A stretch of DNA of 64,000 nucleotides from Amycolatopsis sp. 2-15 (GCF_030285625.1 NZ_CP127294.1:6046001-6110000); one strand, 5' to 3'. Positions 46,508 to 55,327 are shown, numbered from the stretch's first letter. The notes: a model not told the origin generated them from the letters alone. Numbers and translations are program-made.

Positions 46508-46861
46508 ATGCCCCAGCGCCGAGGGGATTCCGGCCTCACCCTGCTGACCACCGTCCGCGACGACGACCTCGTGCTCGTCACCGCCGCGGGCGAGATCGAC
46601 GCCGCCTCGGTCGGCGACTTCCGGACGGTGCTGGCCGAAGCGTGCGTGGTGGGGAAGAAGCTCGTGGTCGACCTCTCCCGTGTCGGGTTCCTCAGCTGCG
46701 CCGGCCTGCGTGTGCTGGAGGAAACGAGCCGCACGCGCCCCGCGTTGTCCGTGGTCGCGACCGGGCGTCTCGTGCTGCGGGTCTTCGACGTCACGGGCGC
46801 CGCCCAGGCGCTGGACGTGCGGCCGCGGCTCGTGGACGCCTGCGCGGCCGCCCGCGCCTGA
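46508..46861 (+). CDS. STAS-domain protein (anti-sigma factor antagonist-like)
   Basis: 117 residues with a single STAS fold: LTLLTTVRDDDLVLVTAAGE, then IDAASVGDFRTVLAEA, KLVVDLSRVGFLSCAGLRVL and a C-terminal LRVFDVTGAAQALDV. In SpoIIAA/RsbV the conserved DS(S/T)GL holds the regulatory phosphoserine; here the block is SCAGL, so the phosphosite aligns with Cys64. This may be a constitutively unphosphorylated antagonist or one with another control. No partner kinase or sigma gene is adjacent. Confidence 0.85.
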   Translation: MPQRRGDSGLTLLTTVRDDDLVLVTAAGEIDAASVGDFRTVLAEACVVGKKLVVDLSRVGFLSCAGLRVLEETSRTRPALSVVATGRLVLRVFDVTGAAQALDVRPRLVDACAAARA

Positions 46862-46973
46862 GCGGCCGCCGAACGGGTGGAGATCACCCGGGACCCGTGC
46901 GAGCCCCGCCGTTCGTGGGTACTCCACCGGTGAACCCGATCAAGGGAACCCGACTACGGCGAGGTGATCCGGG

Positions 46974-47372
46974 ATGTCCACCACGACCGAACGCACCGGC
47001 GCGAACGGTGCCGTCGGCGCACTGGTCGGCGGCGCCGCGGGGCTGGCCGTGCTGGCCGGTCTGTACTTGATCATCGGCCCGTGGCTGGCGCGGTTCGGCG
47101 GCGTGGCCGAGCTCGCGATCAGCAACACGGTGGCCGGTCTGGCGATCATCGTGCTCGCCGCGGTGCGAGCGCGCACCACGCGCCCGCAGGCCCTCACGTG
47201 GGTCCTGCCGGTGCTCGGCGTCTGGGCCGCGGTGTCACCGCTGGTCCTGCGCTACGGCGACGAGACCGCGCCGTCGGCGGGCGCGCTGGCGGGCAACATC
47301 ATCGCCGGCGCCGTCGTGCTGCTGGCCGGCATCGCGCTGTGCCTGCGCCGACCCGCTACCCGGGCTCGCTGA
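46974..47372 (+). CDS. SPW-repeat membrane protein
   Basis: 132 residues with four hydrophobic segments and the SPW-type motif LPVLGVWAAVSPLVLRY. Function unknown; in actinomycetes such proteins often occur near stress genes. It overlaps the 3' end of the convergent LigD-like gene by 17 bp. Confidence 0.75.
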   Translation: MSTTTERTGANGAVGALVGGAAGLAVLAGLYLIIGPWLARFGGVAELAISNTVAGLAIIVLAAVRARTTRPQALTWVLPVLGVWAAVSPLVLRYGDETAPSAGALAGNIIAGAVVLLAGIALCLRRPATRAR

Positions 47373-48765
47373 GCAACCCGCGCCAGCGCGGCGCGGACTT
47401 CGGCCCGTGCACGACCTCCGCGGCGAGCACGGGCCGCACCCAGCGCGCGTCGGGGTGGTCCGGCACGGCGGCGAACGGCGGCCGCGGTTGTTCCAGTTCC
47501 GCGAGCGCCGCGGCGAGCGAGCCGAGTTCCTCCTGGGAGAAGCCGACTCCGACGCTGCCCGCGTAGCGCAGGCCGGCGCCGTCGGGCACGGCCAGCAGCA
47601 GTGACCCGAACGTTCCGGCCCGTCGGCCGCCGCCCGGGCGCCAGCCCGCGATGAGCACCCGGCGCACGTCCGGGGACGCCACGAACAGCCAGTCCGTGTT
47701 CGCCCGGCCCGGCCGATACGGGCTGCTCCGGCGTTTCGCGAGCAGGCCGGGCAGGTCGTGGTCGCGGCTCGCGCGCGCGACCGCGCCCCCGTCGCCGAGG
47801 TGAGTCGGCGGCACGTGCCAGTGGTCGCCGGCGAGGCCCAGGTCGTCGAGCAGTGCGCGACGTTCGACGTAGGGCAGGTCGAGCCGAGAGCGGCCGTCGA
47901 GGTGCAGCACGTCGGAGACTAGGTAGAACGCGGGATGCCGGTCCCCGAGCCGGCGCGCCGTTTCGGGGTCGGCCTCCGCACGGCGGCGCAGCCCTTCCGG
48001 GTCCGGCCGGCCCGCGGCGAACACCACGATCTGCCCGTCCAGCAACGCTTCCGTGGACCCCAGCTGAGCGGCCAGACCGCGCAGCTCCGGGTAGCGCGCC
48101 GTCACCTCGGCGCCGGTCTCGTCGACGGCCGTCACGCGAGCGCCGCCGGCGCGCACGAGCGTGCGACGCCCCGGCCATGCGAACTCGTACGCCCAGTCGT
48201 GGTCCTCGGTGGTGGAAGGCATGCGTCCCGGCCGGGCGGGCATCGGCGCGAGGAACCGCGGCGTGTCCTCGTGACCGGGCTCGGCGGGGTCGAGACGGCG
48301 CAGCCGCCAGCCGTCCGCCCCGGCACCGCCGCGGTCGAGCTCGTAGCGGCCTCGCAGCCGTTCGCCGTGCAGCACGAACTCGATGCGGTGCTCGTGCCAG
48401 TGCACGGTTTCGTAGCGGCCTCGGTCCCACATCTCGACCGTCCCGGCGCCGTACTCGCCGGCCGGGATCTCGCCTTCGAAGTCCGCGTAGGCCACCGGCT
48501 GGTCGTCGATGCGGATGGCGAGGCGCCCGCGGCCGGGGGAGCGGGGCAGGCCACGGGGGACGGTCCACGACGTGAGCACCCCGCCGCGTTCGAGGCGGAA
48601 ATCCCAGTGCAGCTGCGACGCGCGGTGTTCCTGGACCACGAACACGCCACTGTTTTCGACGGGGTGTGGCTCGACAGGGTGCTGGTCGACTGGGTGTTCG
48701 AGGACCGGTTCGGAAGCCTGGCCGAGTGCGCGTCGGCGCCGGCGTTCGGCGAGTTCGTCCGCCAT
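47356..48765 (-). CDS. LigD-like phosphoesterase-ligase protein lacking key catalytic residues
   Basis: 469 residues in LigD domain order, without the polymerase domain. Residues ~38-150 are the 3'-phosphoesterase (PE) domain: H47 and the LHWDFRLE block (H53, D55, R57) are kept, but the position of the later metal-binding His reads IDDQP (Gln89). Residues ~185-460 are ligase-like: the nucleotidyl-lysine motif KxDGxR reads AWPGRR (Ala196, Pro198), the motif III Glu is Gln (LLDGQ), and motif IV EG is PG (LPGLLAKRR). Catalytic inactivity is inferred. It may be a structural NHEJ partner; ku lies ~8 kb away. N-terminus has HPV repeats (EHPVDQHPVEPHPVE). Confidence 0.85.
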   Translation of the reverse strand: MADELAERRRRRALGQASEPVLEHPVDQHPVEPHPVENSGVFVVQEHRASQLHWDFRLERGGVLTSWTVPRGLPRSPGRGRLAIRIDDQPVAYADFEGEIPAGEYGAGTVEMWDRGRYETVHWHEHRIEFVLHGERLRGRYELDRGGAGADGWRLRRLDPAEPGHEDTPRFLAPMPARPGRMPSTTEDHDWAYEFAWPGRRTLVRAGGARVTAVDETGAEVTARYPELRGLAAQLGSTEALLDGQIVVFAAGRPDPEGLRRRAEADPETARRLGDRHPAFYLVSDVLHLDGRSRLDLPYVERRALLDDLGLAGDHWHVPPTHLGDGGAVARASRDHDLPGLLAKRRSSPYRPGRANTDWLFVASPDVRRVLIAGWRPGGGRRAGTFGSLLLAVPDGAGLRYAGSVGVGFSQEELGSLAAALAELEQPRPPFAAVPDHPDARWVRPVLAAEVVHGPKSAPRWRGLLSEPG

Positions 48766-48815
48766 CGCAGGAGTGGCACCCCCGTCCCCTCGGGTGCGCC
48801 CACCTTAGCGCCCGC

Positions 48816-49565
48816 TCACGCCAGCACGCGCTCCAGCCACGCCTGCCAGGCCTTGCCTTCCTGCTCGACGTCGGCGTCGCCGGCGAACAGGTGGTGCCCG
48901 ATCGCGATCGGCATCCCCAGGCCCGACCGCTCGTGGAAACGGTAGAGCGCGTCCGGGGTGCGGATGCCCGCGTAGTGCGGGGTCGTGTAGTCGAGGACCC
49001 CTTCGACAGGCCCGACGCCGTCGACCGTGAACCGCACCGGCTGCCCGGTCCGGGGTGGTTCGAGCAGACCCAGTGCCCGAACAACCTTCACCCAGGCTTC
49101 GGGCGAAGCCGACGATTCCGGCCCACTGGCGATCACGAACCGCGCGCGGCGGCCGGGGAGGAACTGCAGGAGCTGGCCGAGCGTGTGGAGGTACATGTCC
49201 CAGCCGCGGCTGAAGCCCTCGTGGTACTCCTCGCCCCAGTCCTGTGCGGTGAAGCCGTGGTGGATGAAGCGCAGCACCGACGTGCCCCCGTCGGCCGCCT
49301 CCACGAGGAACTCGAACGCGTCGAAGCTGCCGTCGGGAGCCGGTGTGGCGCGGTAGGCGAAGCGCCGTGGCGGCTCCCACGTGGTGATTTCGGCTTCGCT
49401 GGTGAACTCCCCCATCGCGAAGCGGATGCGCCGGGCCTGCGCGTCGACCTCGTGCTTGCCCATGAACCACGAGTCGATGCCCGGCCCCGTGGCCACGGCG
49501 TCCCACACGGCCTCCGGGGACGCGGGCAGACGGACCTGCTTGGTTACGTCGAACTCGTGGGTCAT
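48816..49565 (-). CDS. SRPBCC/AHSA1-like protein
   Basis: 249 residues, two lobes. The N-terminal half is a START/Bet v1-like fold of AHSA1 type (VRLPASPEAVWDAVATGPGI, then DSWFMGKHEV and GWDMYLHTLGQLLQFL). The C-terminal ~90 residues resemble another small-ligand domain (GVLDYTTPHYAGIRTPDALY). Such proteins bind hydrophobic ligands and are often paired with ArsR regulators; none is adjacent. A strong palindrome precedes it. Confidence 0.85.
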   Translation of the reverse strand: MTHEFDVTKQVRLPASPEAVWDAVATGPGIDSWFMGKHEVDAQARRIRFAMGEFTSEAEITTWEPPRRFAYRATPAPDGSFDAFEFLVEAADGGTSVLRFIHHGFTAQDWGEEYHEGFSRGWDMYLHTLGQLLQFLPGRRARFVIASGPESSASPEAWVKVVRALGLLEPPRTGQPVRFTVDGVGPVEGVLDYTTPHYAGIRTPDALYRFHERSGLGMPIAIGHHLFAGDADVEQEGKAWQAWLERVLA

Positions 49566-49605
49566 GACCGGTTCCTCCTCACCTCACGGGAGGCCCACCG
49601 TGTCA

Positions 49606-49625
49606 TTGACAAGAATAGTTGTCAA
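49606..49625. promoter_or_regulatory. Inverted repeat TTGACAA-N6-TTGTCAA before the AHSA1 gene
   Basis: Perfect 7-bp arms (49606-49612 and 49619-49625) around GAATAG, 41 bp upstream of the minus-strand start and 62 bp before the plus-strand oxidase start. The size fits an ArsR- or TetR-type operator controlling either or both divergent genes. Confidence 0.6.
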
Positions 49626-49686
49626 GGGCGAGCGACGTTCACCGGGAGGTGCGAGACTGCCGGGGAACCGAGGGAAAGGACCGTTC

Positions 49687-51435
49687 ATGGCGACCGTGGC
49701 CGACCAGCTGGTCGACGTACTCGTGCAGTCCGGCGTGCGCCGCATCTACGGAGTGGTGGGGGACAGCCTCAACCCCGTGGTCGACGCCGTGCGCCGCACC
49801 GGCGGCTCGGCCCGCGGCGGGATCGACTGGGTGTACGTGCGCAACGAAGAGGCCGGCGCGTTCGCCGCGGCCGCCGAGGCGCAGCTGACCGGAGAGCTCG
49901 CAGTGTGCGCGGGCAGCGCCGGTCCGGGCAACTTGCACCTGCTGCAAGGGATCTACGACGCCCACCGCTCCGGCGCGCCGGTGCTCGCGCTCGCGTCGCA
50001 CATCCCGTCGACGCAGATCGGCACCGGCTTCTTCCAGGAGACGCACCCGCAGCAGCTGTTCGCGGAGTGCTCGCACTACTGCGAGCTGGTGAGCAGCCCC
50101 GAGCAGATGCCGCGGCTCGCGCGGATCGCGGTGCAGAACGCCGTGGGCCGGCGGGGCGCGGCCGTGCTGGTGCTGCCCGGCGACATCGCGGCCGAGCACA
50201 CCGCGAACCCGACCGGCGTGTCCGCGCCGCTGGGCACTCCGCCGGCGATCGTGCCCGCCGCGGCCGACGTCGAGCGGCTCGTGGAGCGGATCAACCGCGC
50301 CGAGAAGGTGATGATCATGGCCGGCGCGGGCTGCCGCGACGCCCACGACGACCTCATGGCACTCGCCGACACGATCGGCGCGCCCGTCGGGCATTCCCTG
50401 CGGGGCAAGGAGTTCGTGCAGTACGACAACCCGTTCGACGTCGGCATGAGCGGGTTGCTCGGCTACGGCTCCTGCTACGACGCGATGCACGAGGCCGACC
50501 TCGTGCTGCTGCTCGGCACCGACTTTCCGTACGACACGTTCCTGCCGCAGCGCAACACCGTGCAGGTGGACATCGACGCCGCCCGCGTCGGCCGTCGCTC
50601 GGTACTGGAGTTCGGGGTGCTGGGCGACGTCGGCGCCACGATCCGCGCCGCCCTGCCGCAGCTTCGGAGGCGGGAGGACCGCTCGTTCCTGCACAGCATG
50701 CTGCACAAGCACGAACGCAGCCTGCAGCGCGTGGTCGACGCGTACACCAGCGACGTCGCGCAACGCGTGCCGCTGCACCCGGAGTACGTCGCCGACCTCC
50801 TCGACGAGGAGGCGGCCGACGACGCGGTGTTCACCGTGGACACCGGCATGGGCAACGTGTGGGCGGCCCGCTACGTCACGCCCAACGGCCGGCGCCGGCT
50901 GATCGGCTCGTTCGTGCACGGCAGCATGGCCAACGCCCTGCCGCACGCGATCGGCGCGCAGGCGGCCGCGCCCGGGCGCCAGGTCGTCGCGATGTGCGGC
51001 GACGGTGGGCTGGCGATGCTGCTGGGGGAGCTGCTCACGCTGAAGACCCACGCGCTGCCGGTGAAAGCCGTGGTGTTCAACAACTCCTCGCTCGGCATGG
51101 TGAAGCTCGAGATGCTGGTGGACGGCCTGCCCGAGTTCGAGACCGACCACGAGTCGGTCGACTTCGCCGCCATCGCCCGCGCGGCCGGCCTGCACTCGCG
51201 CCGCGTCGAGAAGCCGGCCGACGTGCGCGAGGCCATCCGCGAGATCCTCGACCACGATGGGCCGGCGGTGCTCGACGTCGTCACCGATCCCAACGCGCTC
51301 TCGATCCCGCCGAACGTCACCGCCGCCCAGGTGCGCGGCTTCGCGCTCGCCGCGAGCCGCACCGTCCTCGGTGGCGGCGTCGGCAAGATGCTGCAGCTGG
51401 CGAAGTCCAACCTGCGCAACGTGCCGCGGCCGTGA
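49687..51435 (+). CDS. ThDP-dependent pyruvate dehydrogenase (quinone)/pyruvate oxidase, PoxB-like
   Basis: 582 residues, the size of PoxB. It begins VADQLVDVLVQSGVRRIYGV with the catalytic-Glu region in YVRNEEAGAFAAAAEAQLTG. A central FAD/nucleotide domain follows (GRRGAAVLVLPGDIAAEH, ADLVLLLGTDFPYDT), and the C-terminal ThDP domain has the metal-binding MCGDGGLAMLLGELLTLKTH, then FNNSSLGMVKLE. It should decarboxylate pyruvate to acetate and CO2 with electrons going to quinone or O2. The ATG at 49687 has AAAGGA upstream. Divergent from the AHSA1 gene with a shared palindromic site. Confidence 0.93.
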   Translation: MATVADQLVDVLVQSGVRRIYGVVGDSLNPVVDAVRRTGGSARGGIDWVYVRNEEAGAFAAAAEAQLTGELAVCAGSAGPGNLHLLQGIYDAHRSGAPVLALASHIPSTQIGTGFFQETHPQQLFAECSHYCELVSSPEQMPRLARIAVQNAVGRRGAAVLVLPGDIAAEHTANPTGVSAPLGTPPAIVPAAADVERLVERINRAEKVMIMAGAGCRDAHDDLMALADTIGAPVGHSLRGKEFVQYDNPFDVGMSGLLGYGSCYDAMHEADLVLLLGTDFPYDTFLPQRNTVQVDIDAARVGRRSVLEFGVLGDVGATIRAALPQLRRREDRSFLHSMLHKHERSLQRVVDAYTSDVAQRVPLHPEYVADLLDEEAADDAVFTVDTGMGNVWAARYVTPNGRRRLIGSFVHGSMANALPHAIGAQAAAPGRQVVAMCGDGGLAMLLGELLTLKTHALPVKAVVFNNSSLGMVKLEMLVDGLPEFETDHESVDFAAIARAAGLHSRRVEKPADVREAIREILDHDGPAVLDVVTDPNALSIPPNVTAAQVRGFALAASRTVLGGGVGKMLQLAKSNLRNVPRP

Positions 51436-51455
51436 ACCGGGTTCCCTGAACCGGG

Positions 51456-51499
51456 TCCGGGGCGGCACCGCCGGTGAAAACCTGCGGCACCGCCCCGGA
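51456..51499. terminator. Bidirectional hairpin between the convergent poxB-like and ABC genes
   Basis: A 10-bp GC stem (TCCGGGGCGG and complement) with a 24-nt loop. It fills the 78-bp gap between two convergent stop codons. Confidence 0.6.
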
Positions 51500-51513
51500 T
51501 CACGTCCGGCGGC

Positions 51514-53523
51514 TCAGTCCGTCTCGGCCATCGCCTCGGCGAACTGCGCCGCGTACAGGCGGGAGTACGCGCCGCCCGCGTGCAGCAGGGTTTCGTGGTC
51601 GCCCTGCTCCACGATGCGGCCTGACTCCATCACCAGGATCACGTCGGCGTCGCGGATCGTGGACAGGCGGTGGGCGATCACGAAGCTCGTGCGGCCCTCG
51701 CGCAGTGAGTTCATTGCGCGCTGGATGAGCACCTCCGTGCGCGTGTCCACGGAGCTGGTCGCCTCGTCGAGGATGAGGATGGCCGGTTTCGCGAGGAACG
51801 CCCGCGCCACCGTGATCAGCTGCTTCTCGCCGGCGCTGACCGTGCCGCCCTCGTCGTCGATCACCGTGGCGTAGCCGTCGGGCAGCGTGCGCACGAAGCG
51901 GTCCACATACGTCGCCGTGGCCGCTGCCACGACCTCGTCGTGGGTCACGTCGTCGGCGCCGTAGGCGATGTTCTCCTCGATGGTGCCGCCGAACAGCCAC
52001 GCGTCCTGAAGCACCATGCCGGTCTTGTCGCGCAGCTCCTCACGGTCCATCTTCGCGATGTCCACGCCGTCGAGCGTGATGCGCCCGCTGTCGATCTCGT
52101 AGAACCGCATCAGCAGGTTGACCAGCGTGGTCTTGCCGGCGCCGGTGGGGCCGACGATCGCGACCGTCTGGCCCGGCTCCACCGTGAGCGAGAGGTCCTC
52201 GATCAGCGGCGTGTCCTCGAGGTAGCGGAAGGACACGTCGTGGAACTCGACCTTGCCGTGGACCACGGCCGGGCGCTGCGGGTCCGCCGGCTCGGGCTCC
52301 TGCTCCTTCGCGTCGAGCAGCGCGAACACCCGCTCGGCCGAGGCGACACCCGACTGCAGCAGGTTCGCCATGCTCGCGATCTGCGTCACCGGCTGGCTGA
52401 ACTGGCGCGAGTACTGGATGAACGCCTGCACGTCGCCCAGCGTCAGGCTGCCCGAGGCCACACGCAGCGCGCCGATCACGGCCACCAGCACGTAGTTCAG
52501 GTTGCCGATGAACATCATCGCCGGCTGGATCGTGCCGGAGATGAACTGCGCCCGGAAGCTCGCGTTGTACAGCGTGTCGTTCTGCTCGCGGAACATCGCT
52601 TCGGCCTCGTCGCGGCGGCCGAAGACCTTCACCAGCGAGTGACCGGTGTACATCTCCTCGATGTGCGCGTTGAGCTTCCCCGTCGTGGCCCACTGCTTGA
52701 TGAACTGCGGCTGCGCGCGCTTGCCGATCTTGGCCGCGATGAACACCGACGCGGGCACGGTCAGCAGCGCGATGATCGCGAGCAGCGGCGAGATCAGGAA
52801 CATCATCACCAGCACGCCGATCACCGTCAGCACCGAAGTGACGATCTGCGAGAGCGTCTGCTGCAGCGACTGCGCGAGGTTGTCGATGTCGTTGGTGACG
52901 CGGCTGAGCACCTCGCCGCGCGGCTGGCGGTCGAAGTAGCGCAGCGGCAGCCGCGCCAGCTTCTCCTCCACCTCGCGGCGTAGCGCGTACACTGCGCCCT
53001 GCACGAGGCTCGTCGTCAGGCGCGCCTGGATCAGGCCGAAGAACGACGCGATCACGTACAGCGCCAGCACGATCAGCAGCACCTGGCCCACGGCCGTGAA
53101 GTCGATGCCCTGGCCCGGCACGATGTCGGCCCGCGCGAAGATGTCCGCGAGCGTGGTGTTGCCCTGCGCCCGCAGGCCGGCGACCACCGCGTCCTTCGTG
53201 ACGCCGGCGGGCAGGCCCTTGCCGATCACACCCGCGAAGATCAGGTCGGTGGCGCGCGCGAGGATCTTCGGCCCGATCACCGTCAGCGCGACGCTCACCG
53301 TGCCGAGCACCAGCACTCCGACCAACGCCGCGCGCTGCGGCCGCAGCAGGCGCAGGAGCCGGGCCAGCGACCCCTTGAAGTCCATCGCCTTCTCCGGCGG
53401 CATGCCGCCGGCCATGAACCGCCCCGGCCCCGCGGCCGGCGCGACGTTCTTGTTGCGCGCCGCCGTCGGCCGTTCGCCGACCTCCGTCGCGACGGCTCCC
53501 GTGGTGCCCTCTTCCTCGCTCAC
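51514..53523 (-). CDS. ABC exporter half-transporter, catalytic-Glu subunit of a heterodimer
   Basis: 669 residues: six-helix exporter membrane domain (about 80-380) followed by an NBD. Walker A GPTGAGKTTL, Q-loop DAWLFGG, Walker B LILDEATSSVD with the catalytic Glu, switch His in VIAHRLSTI, but the signature is VSAGEKQL instead of LSGGQ. A Pro/Ala/Arg-rich N-terminal extension precedes the helices. It pairs with the half-transporter encoded just upstream, whose defects are complementary. The GTG at 53523 is chosen for AGGAGG five bases upstream; an ATG at 53586 is also open. Substrate unknown; probably a drug or lipid. Confidence 0.93.
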   Translation of the reverse strand: MSEEEGTTGAVATEVGERPTAARNKNVAPAAGPGRFMAGGMPPEKAMDFKGSLARLLRLLRPQRAALVGVLVLGTVSVALTVIGPKILARATDLIFAGVIGKGLPAGVTKDAVVAGLRAQGNTTLADIFARADIVPGQGIDFTAVGQVLLIVLALYVIASFFGLIQARLTTSLVQGAVYALRREVEEKLARLPLRYFDRQPRGEVLSRVTNDIDNLAQSLQQTLSQIVTSVLTVIGVLVMMFLISPLLAIIALLTVPASVFIAAKIGKRAQPQFIKQWATTGKLNAHIEEMYTGHSLVKVFGRRDEAEAMFREQNDTLYNASFRAQFISGTIQPAMMFIGNLNYVLVAVIGALRVASGSLTLGDVQAFIQYSRQFSQPVTQIASMANLLQSGVASAERVFALLDAKEQEPEPADPQRPAVVHGKVEFHDVSFRYLEDTPLIEDLSLTVEPGQTVAIVGPTGAGKTTLVNLLMRFYEIDSGRITLDGVDIAKMDREELRDKTGMVLQDAWLFGGTIEENIAYGADDVTHDEVVAAATATYVDRFVRTLPDGYATVIDDEGGTVSAGEKQLITVARAFLAKPAILILDEATSSVDTRTEVLIQRAMNSLREGRTSFVIAHRLSTIRDADVILVMESGRIVEQGDHETLLHAGGAYSRLYAAQFAEAMAETD

Positions 53524-53608
53524 GCCGCCTCCTGTGTCATGCGGGGCACCCGCACCCGGTCGGCGTCGTGAGTAAGCGTCCGCCATTGTGTACTCACGCC
53601 GCCTCCTG
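53519..53608 (-). repeat. Exact 16-bp duplication around the ABC-ABC gene junction
   Basis: CTCACGCCGCCTCCTG occurs at 53519-53534 and 53593-53608. On the minus strand each copy is an AGGAGG site plus GTGAG, one at the end of the first ABC gene and one at the start chosen for the second. The second gene's start is ambiguous because of it. Confidence 0.6.
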
Positions 53609-55327
53609 CTCGGTCAGCTGCGAAAGCACGATCTCGCGATACGTTTCGTTGCCGTCCATCAGTTCGTGGTGGGTTCCGGAGCCGACGACGCGCCCGTCGT
53701 CGAGGACGATGATGCGATCGGCGCCCCGGATGGTGCTCACGCGCTGCGCGACGATGACGACCGTCGCCTCGCGGGTCTCGTCGGTCAGCGCACGGCGCAG
53801 CGCCGCGTCGGTCGCGTAGTCCAGTGCGCTGAACGAGTCGTCGAACAGGTAGATCTCCGGTTTGTGCACCAGCATCCGCGCGATGGCGAGCCGCTGGCGC
53901 TGCCCGCCCGAGACGTTCGTGCCGCCCTGGGCGATCGGGGAGTCGAGCCCTTCGGGCATCTTCCGCACGAAGTCCTTGCCCTGCGCCACTTCCAGCGCGT
54001 GCCAGAGCTCCTCGTCGGTCGCGTCCGGGTTGCCGTAACGCAGGTTGCTCGCCACCGTGCCCGCGAACAGGTACGGCTTCTGTGGCACCATCCCGACGGC
54101 CGAGGCGAGCACGGCCGGGTCGAGCTCGCGCACGTCGACGCCGTCCACGCGGACGGTGCCGGCGGTGGCGTCCATGAGCCGGGGGATCAGGTTGAGCAGC
54201 GTGGTCTTGCCGCTGCCGGTGCTGCCGATCACGGCGGTGGTCTCACCGGGGCGCGCGCTCAGCGAGATGTCGCGCAGCACCGCCTTCTCCGCGCCGGGGT
54301 AACAGAACTCGACCCCGGTCAGCTCCAGCACGCCGTGCACGCGGCCGAGGGAGACCGGCTTCAGCGGCGGGCGGACACTCGACTCGGTGTCGAGGACCTC
54401 GGAGATGCGCTCGGCGCTCACCTCGGCGCGCGGCACCATCATGAACATGAACGTGGCCATCATGACCGACATGAGGATCTGCAGCAGGTAGGCCAGGAAC
54501 GCGGTGAGCGCGCCGATCTGCATCGAGCCGCTCTCGATGCGGTGCCCGCCGAACCACAGCACGGCGACGCTCGAGACGTTGACCACCAGCATCACGGTGG
54601 GGAACATCAGCGCCATCAGCCGGCCGACCCGCAGCGACACGGTGAACAGCTCGTCGTTGGCCTGGCCGAAGCGTTCGCGCTCGCGCTTGTCGCGCACGAA
54701 CGCGCGGATCACGCGGATGCCCATGATCTGCTCGCGCATCACCTGGTTGATCTTGTCGATGCGCGCCTGCATGAGCCGGAACGCCGGGCGCATGCGGGCG
54801 ATGATCAGGCCGACGGCGACGCCCAGCACCGGCACGATCACCAGCAGCAGGGACGAGAGCGGCACGTCCTGGTTCAACGCCAGGACGATGCCGCCGACGC
54901 ACATGATCGGCGCCGACACCATCAGCGTCAGCGTCATCAGCACGAGCATCTGGACCTGCTGCACGTCGTTGGTGGTGCGGGTGATGAGAGAGGGCGTGCC
55001 GAACTGGCCGACCTCGCGGGCGGAGAAGTCCTGGACCCGGTGGAACACCGAGCCGCGCACGTCGCGGCCCAGTGACATGGCGGTGCGCGCGCCGAAGTAG
55101 ACGGCGCCGATCGAGCCGGCGATCTGCACCAGCGTGACCAGCAGCATCACGCCGCCGATCCGCATGATGTAGCCGGTGTCGCCCTTCACGAGCCCGTTGT
55201 CGACGATGTCGGCGTTGAGCGTCGGCAGGTACAGCGCCGCGAGCGTCTGTATCAACTGCAGGACGACGACCAGCCAGATGGTCGTCTTGTAGGGGCGCAG
55301 ATGACTGCGCAACAGGCGGATCAGCAC
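53594..55327 (-). CDS. ABC exporter half-transporter, degenerate-site subunit of a heterodimer
   Basis: 577 residues with six membrane helices (IWLVVVLQLIQTLAALYL first) and an NBD with Walker A GSTGSGKTTL and canonical signature NVSGGQRQR. Its Walker B reads LFDDSFSALD, with Asp where the catalytic Glu should be, and the switch His is Gln (VIVAQRVSTI). The partner has Glu and His but a changed signature. So one composite ATP site is complete and one is degenerate, as in TM287/288-type heterodimeric exporters. Stop is 71 bp before the partner's GTG. A TetR gene lies upstream. Confidence 0.94.
   Translation of the reverse strand: MLIRLLRSHLRPYKTTIWLVVVLQLIQTLAALYLPTLNADIVDNGLVKGDTGYIMRIGGVMLLVTLVQIAGSIGAVYFGARTAMSLGRDVRGSVFHRVQDFSAREVGQFGTPSLITRTTNDVQQVQMLVLMTLTLMVSAPIMCVGGIVLALNQDVPLSSLLLVIVPVLGVAVGLIIARMRPAFRLMQARIDKINQVMREQIMGIRVIRAFVRDKRERERFGQANDELFTVSLRVGRLMALMFPTVMLVVNVSSVAVLWFGGHRIESGSMQIGALTAFLAYLLQILMSVMMATFMFMMVPRAEVSAERISEVLDTESSVRPPLKPVSLGRVHGVLELTGVEFCYPGAEKAVLRDISLSARPGETTAVIGSTGSGKTTLLNLIPRLMDATAGTVRVDGVDVRELDPAVLASAVGMVPQKPYLFAGTVASNLRYGNPDATDEELWHALEVAQGKDFVRKMPEGLDSPIAQGGTNVSGGQRQRLAIARMLVHKPEIYLFDDSFSALDYATDAALRRALTDETREATVVIVAQRVSTIRGADRIIVLDDGRVVGSGTHHELMDGNETYREIVLSQLTEQEAA

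Noticed and set aside
47356..48765. Calling this gene a functional ATP-dependent DNA ligase
   Set aside because: The nucleotidyl-lysine and other motif residues are absent, so the name would mislead.
53588..55075. A 495-codon open frame opposite the ABC half-transporter
   Set aside because: His/Arg/Asp-rich low complexity, antisense to a well-conserved exporter.
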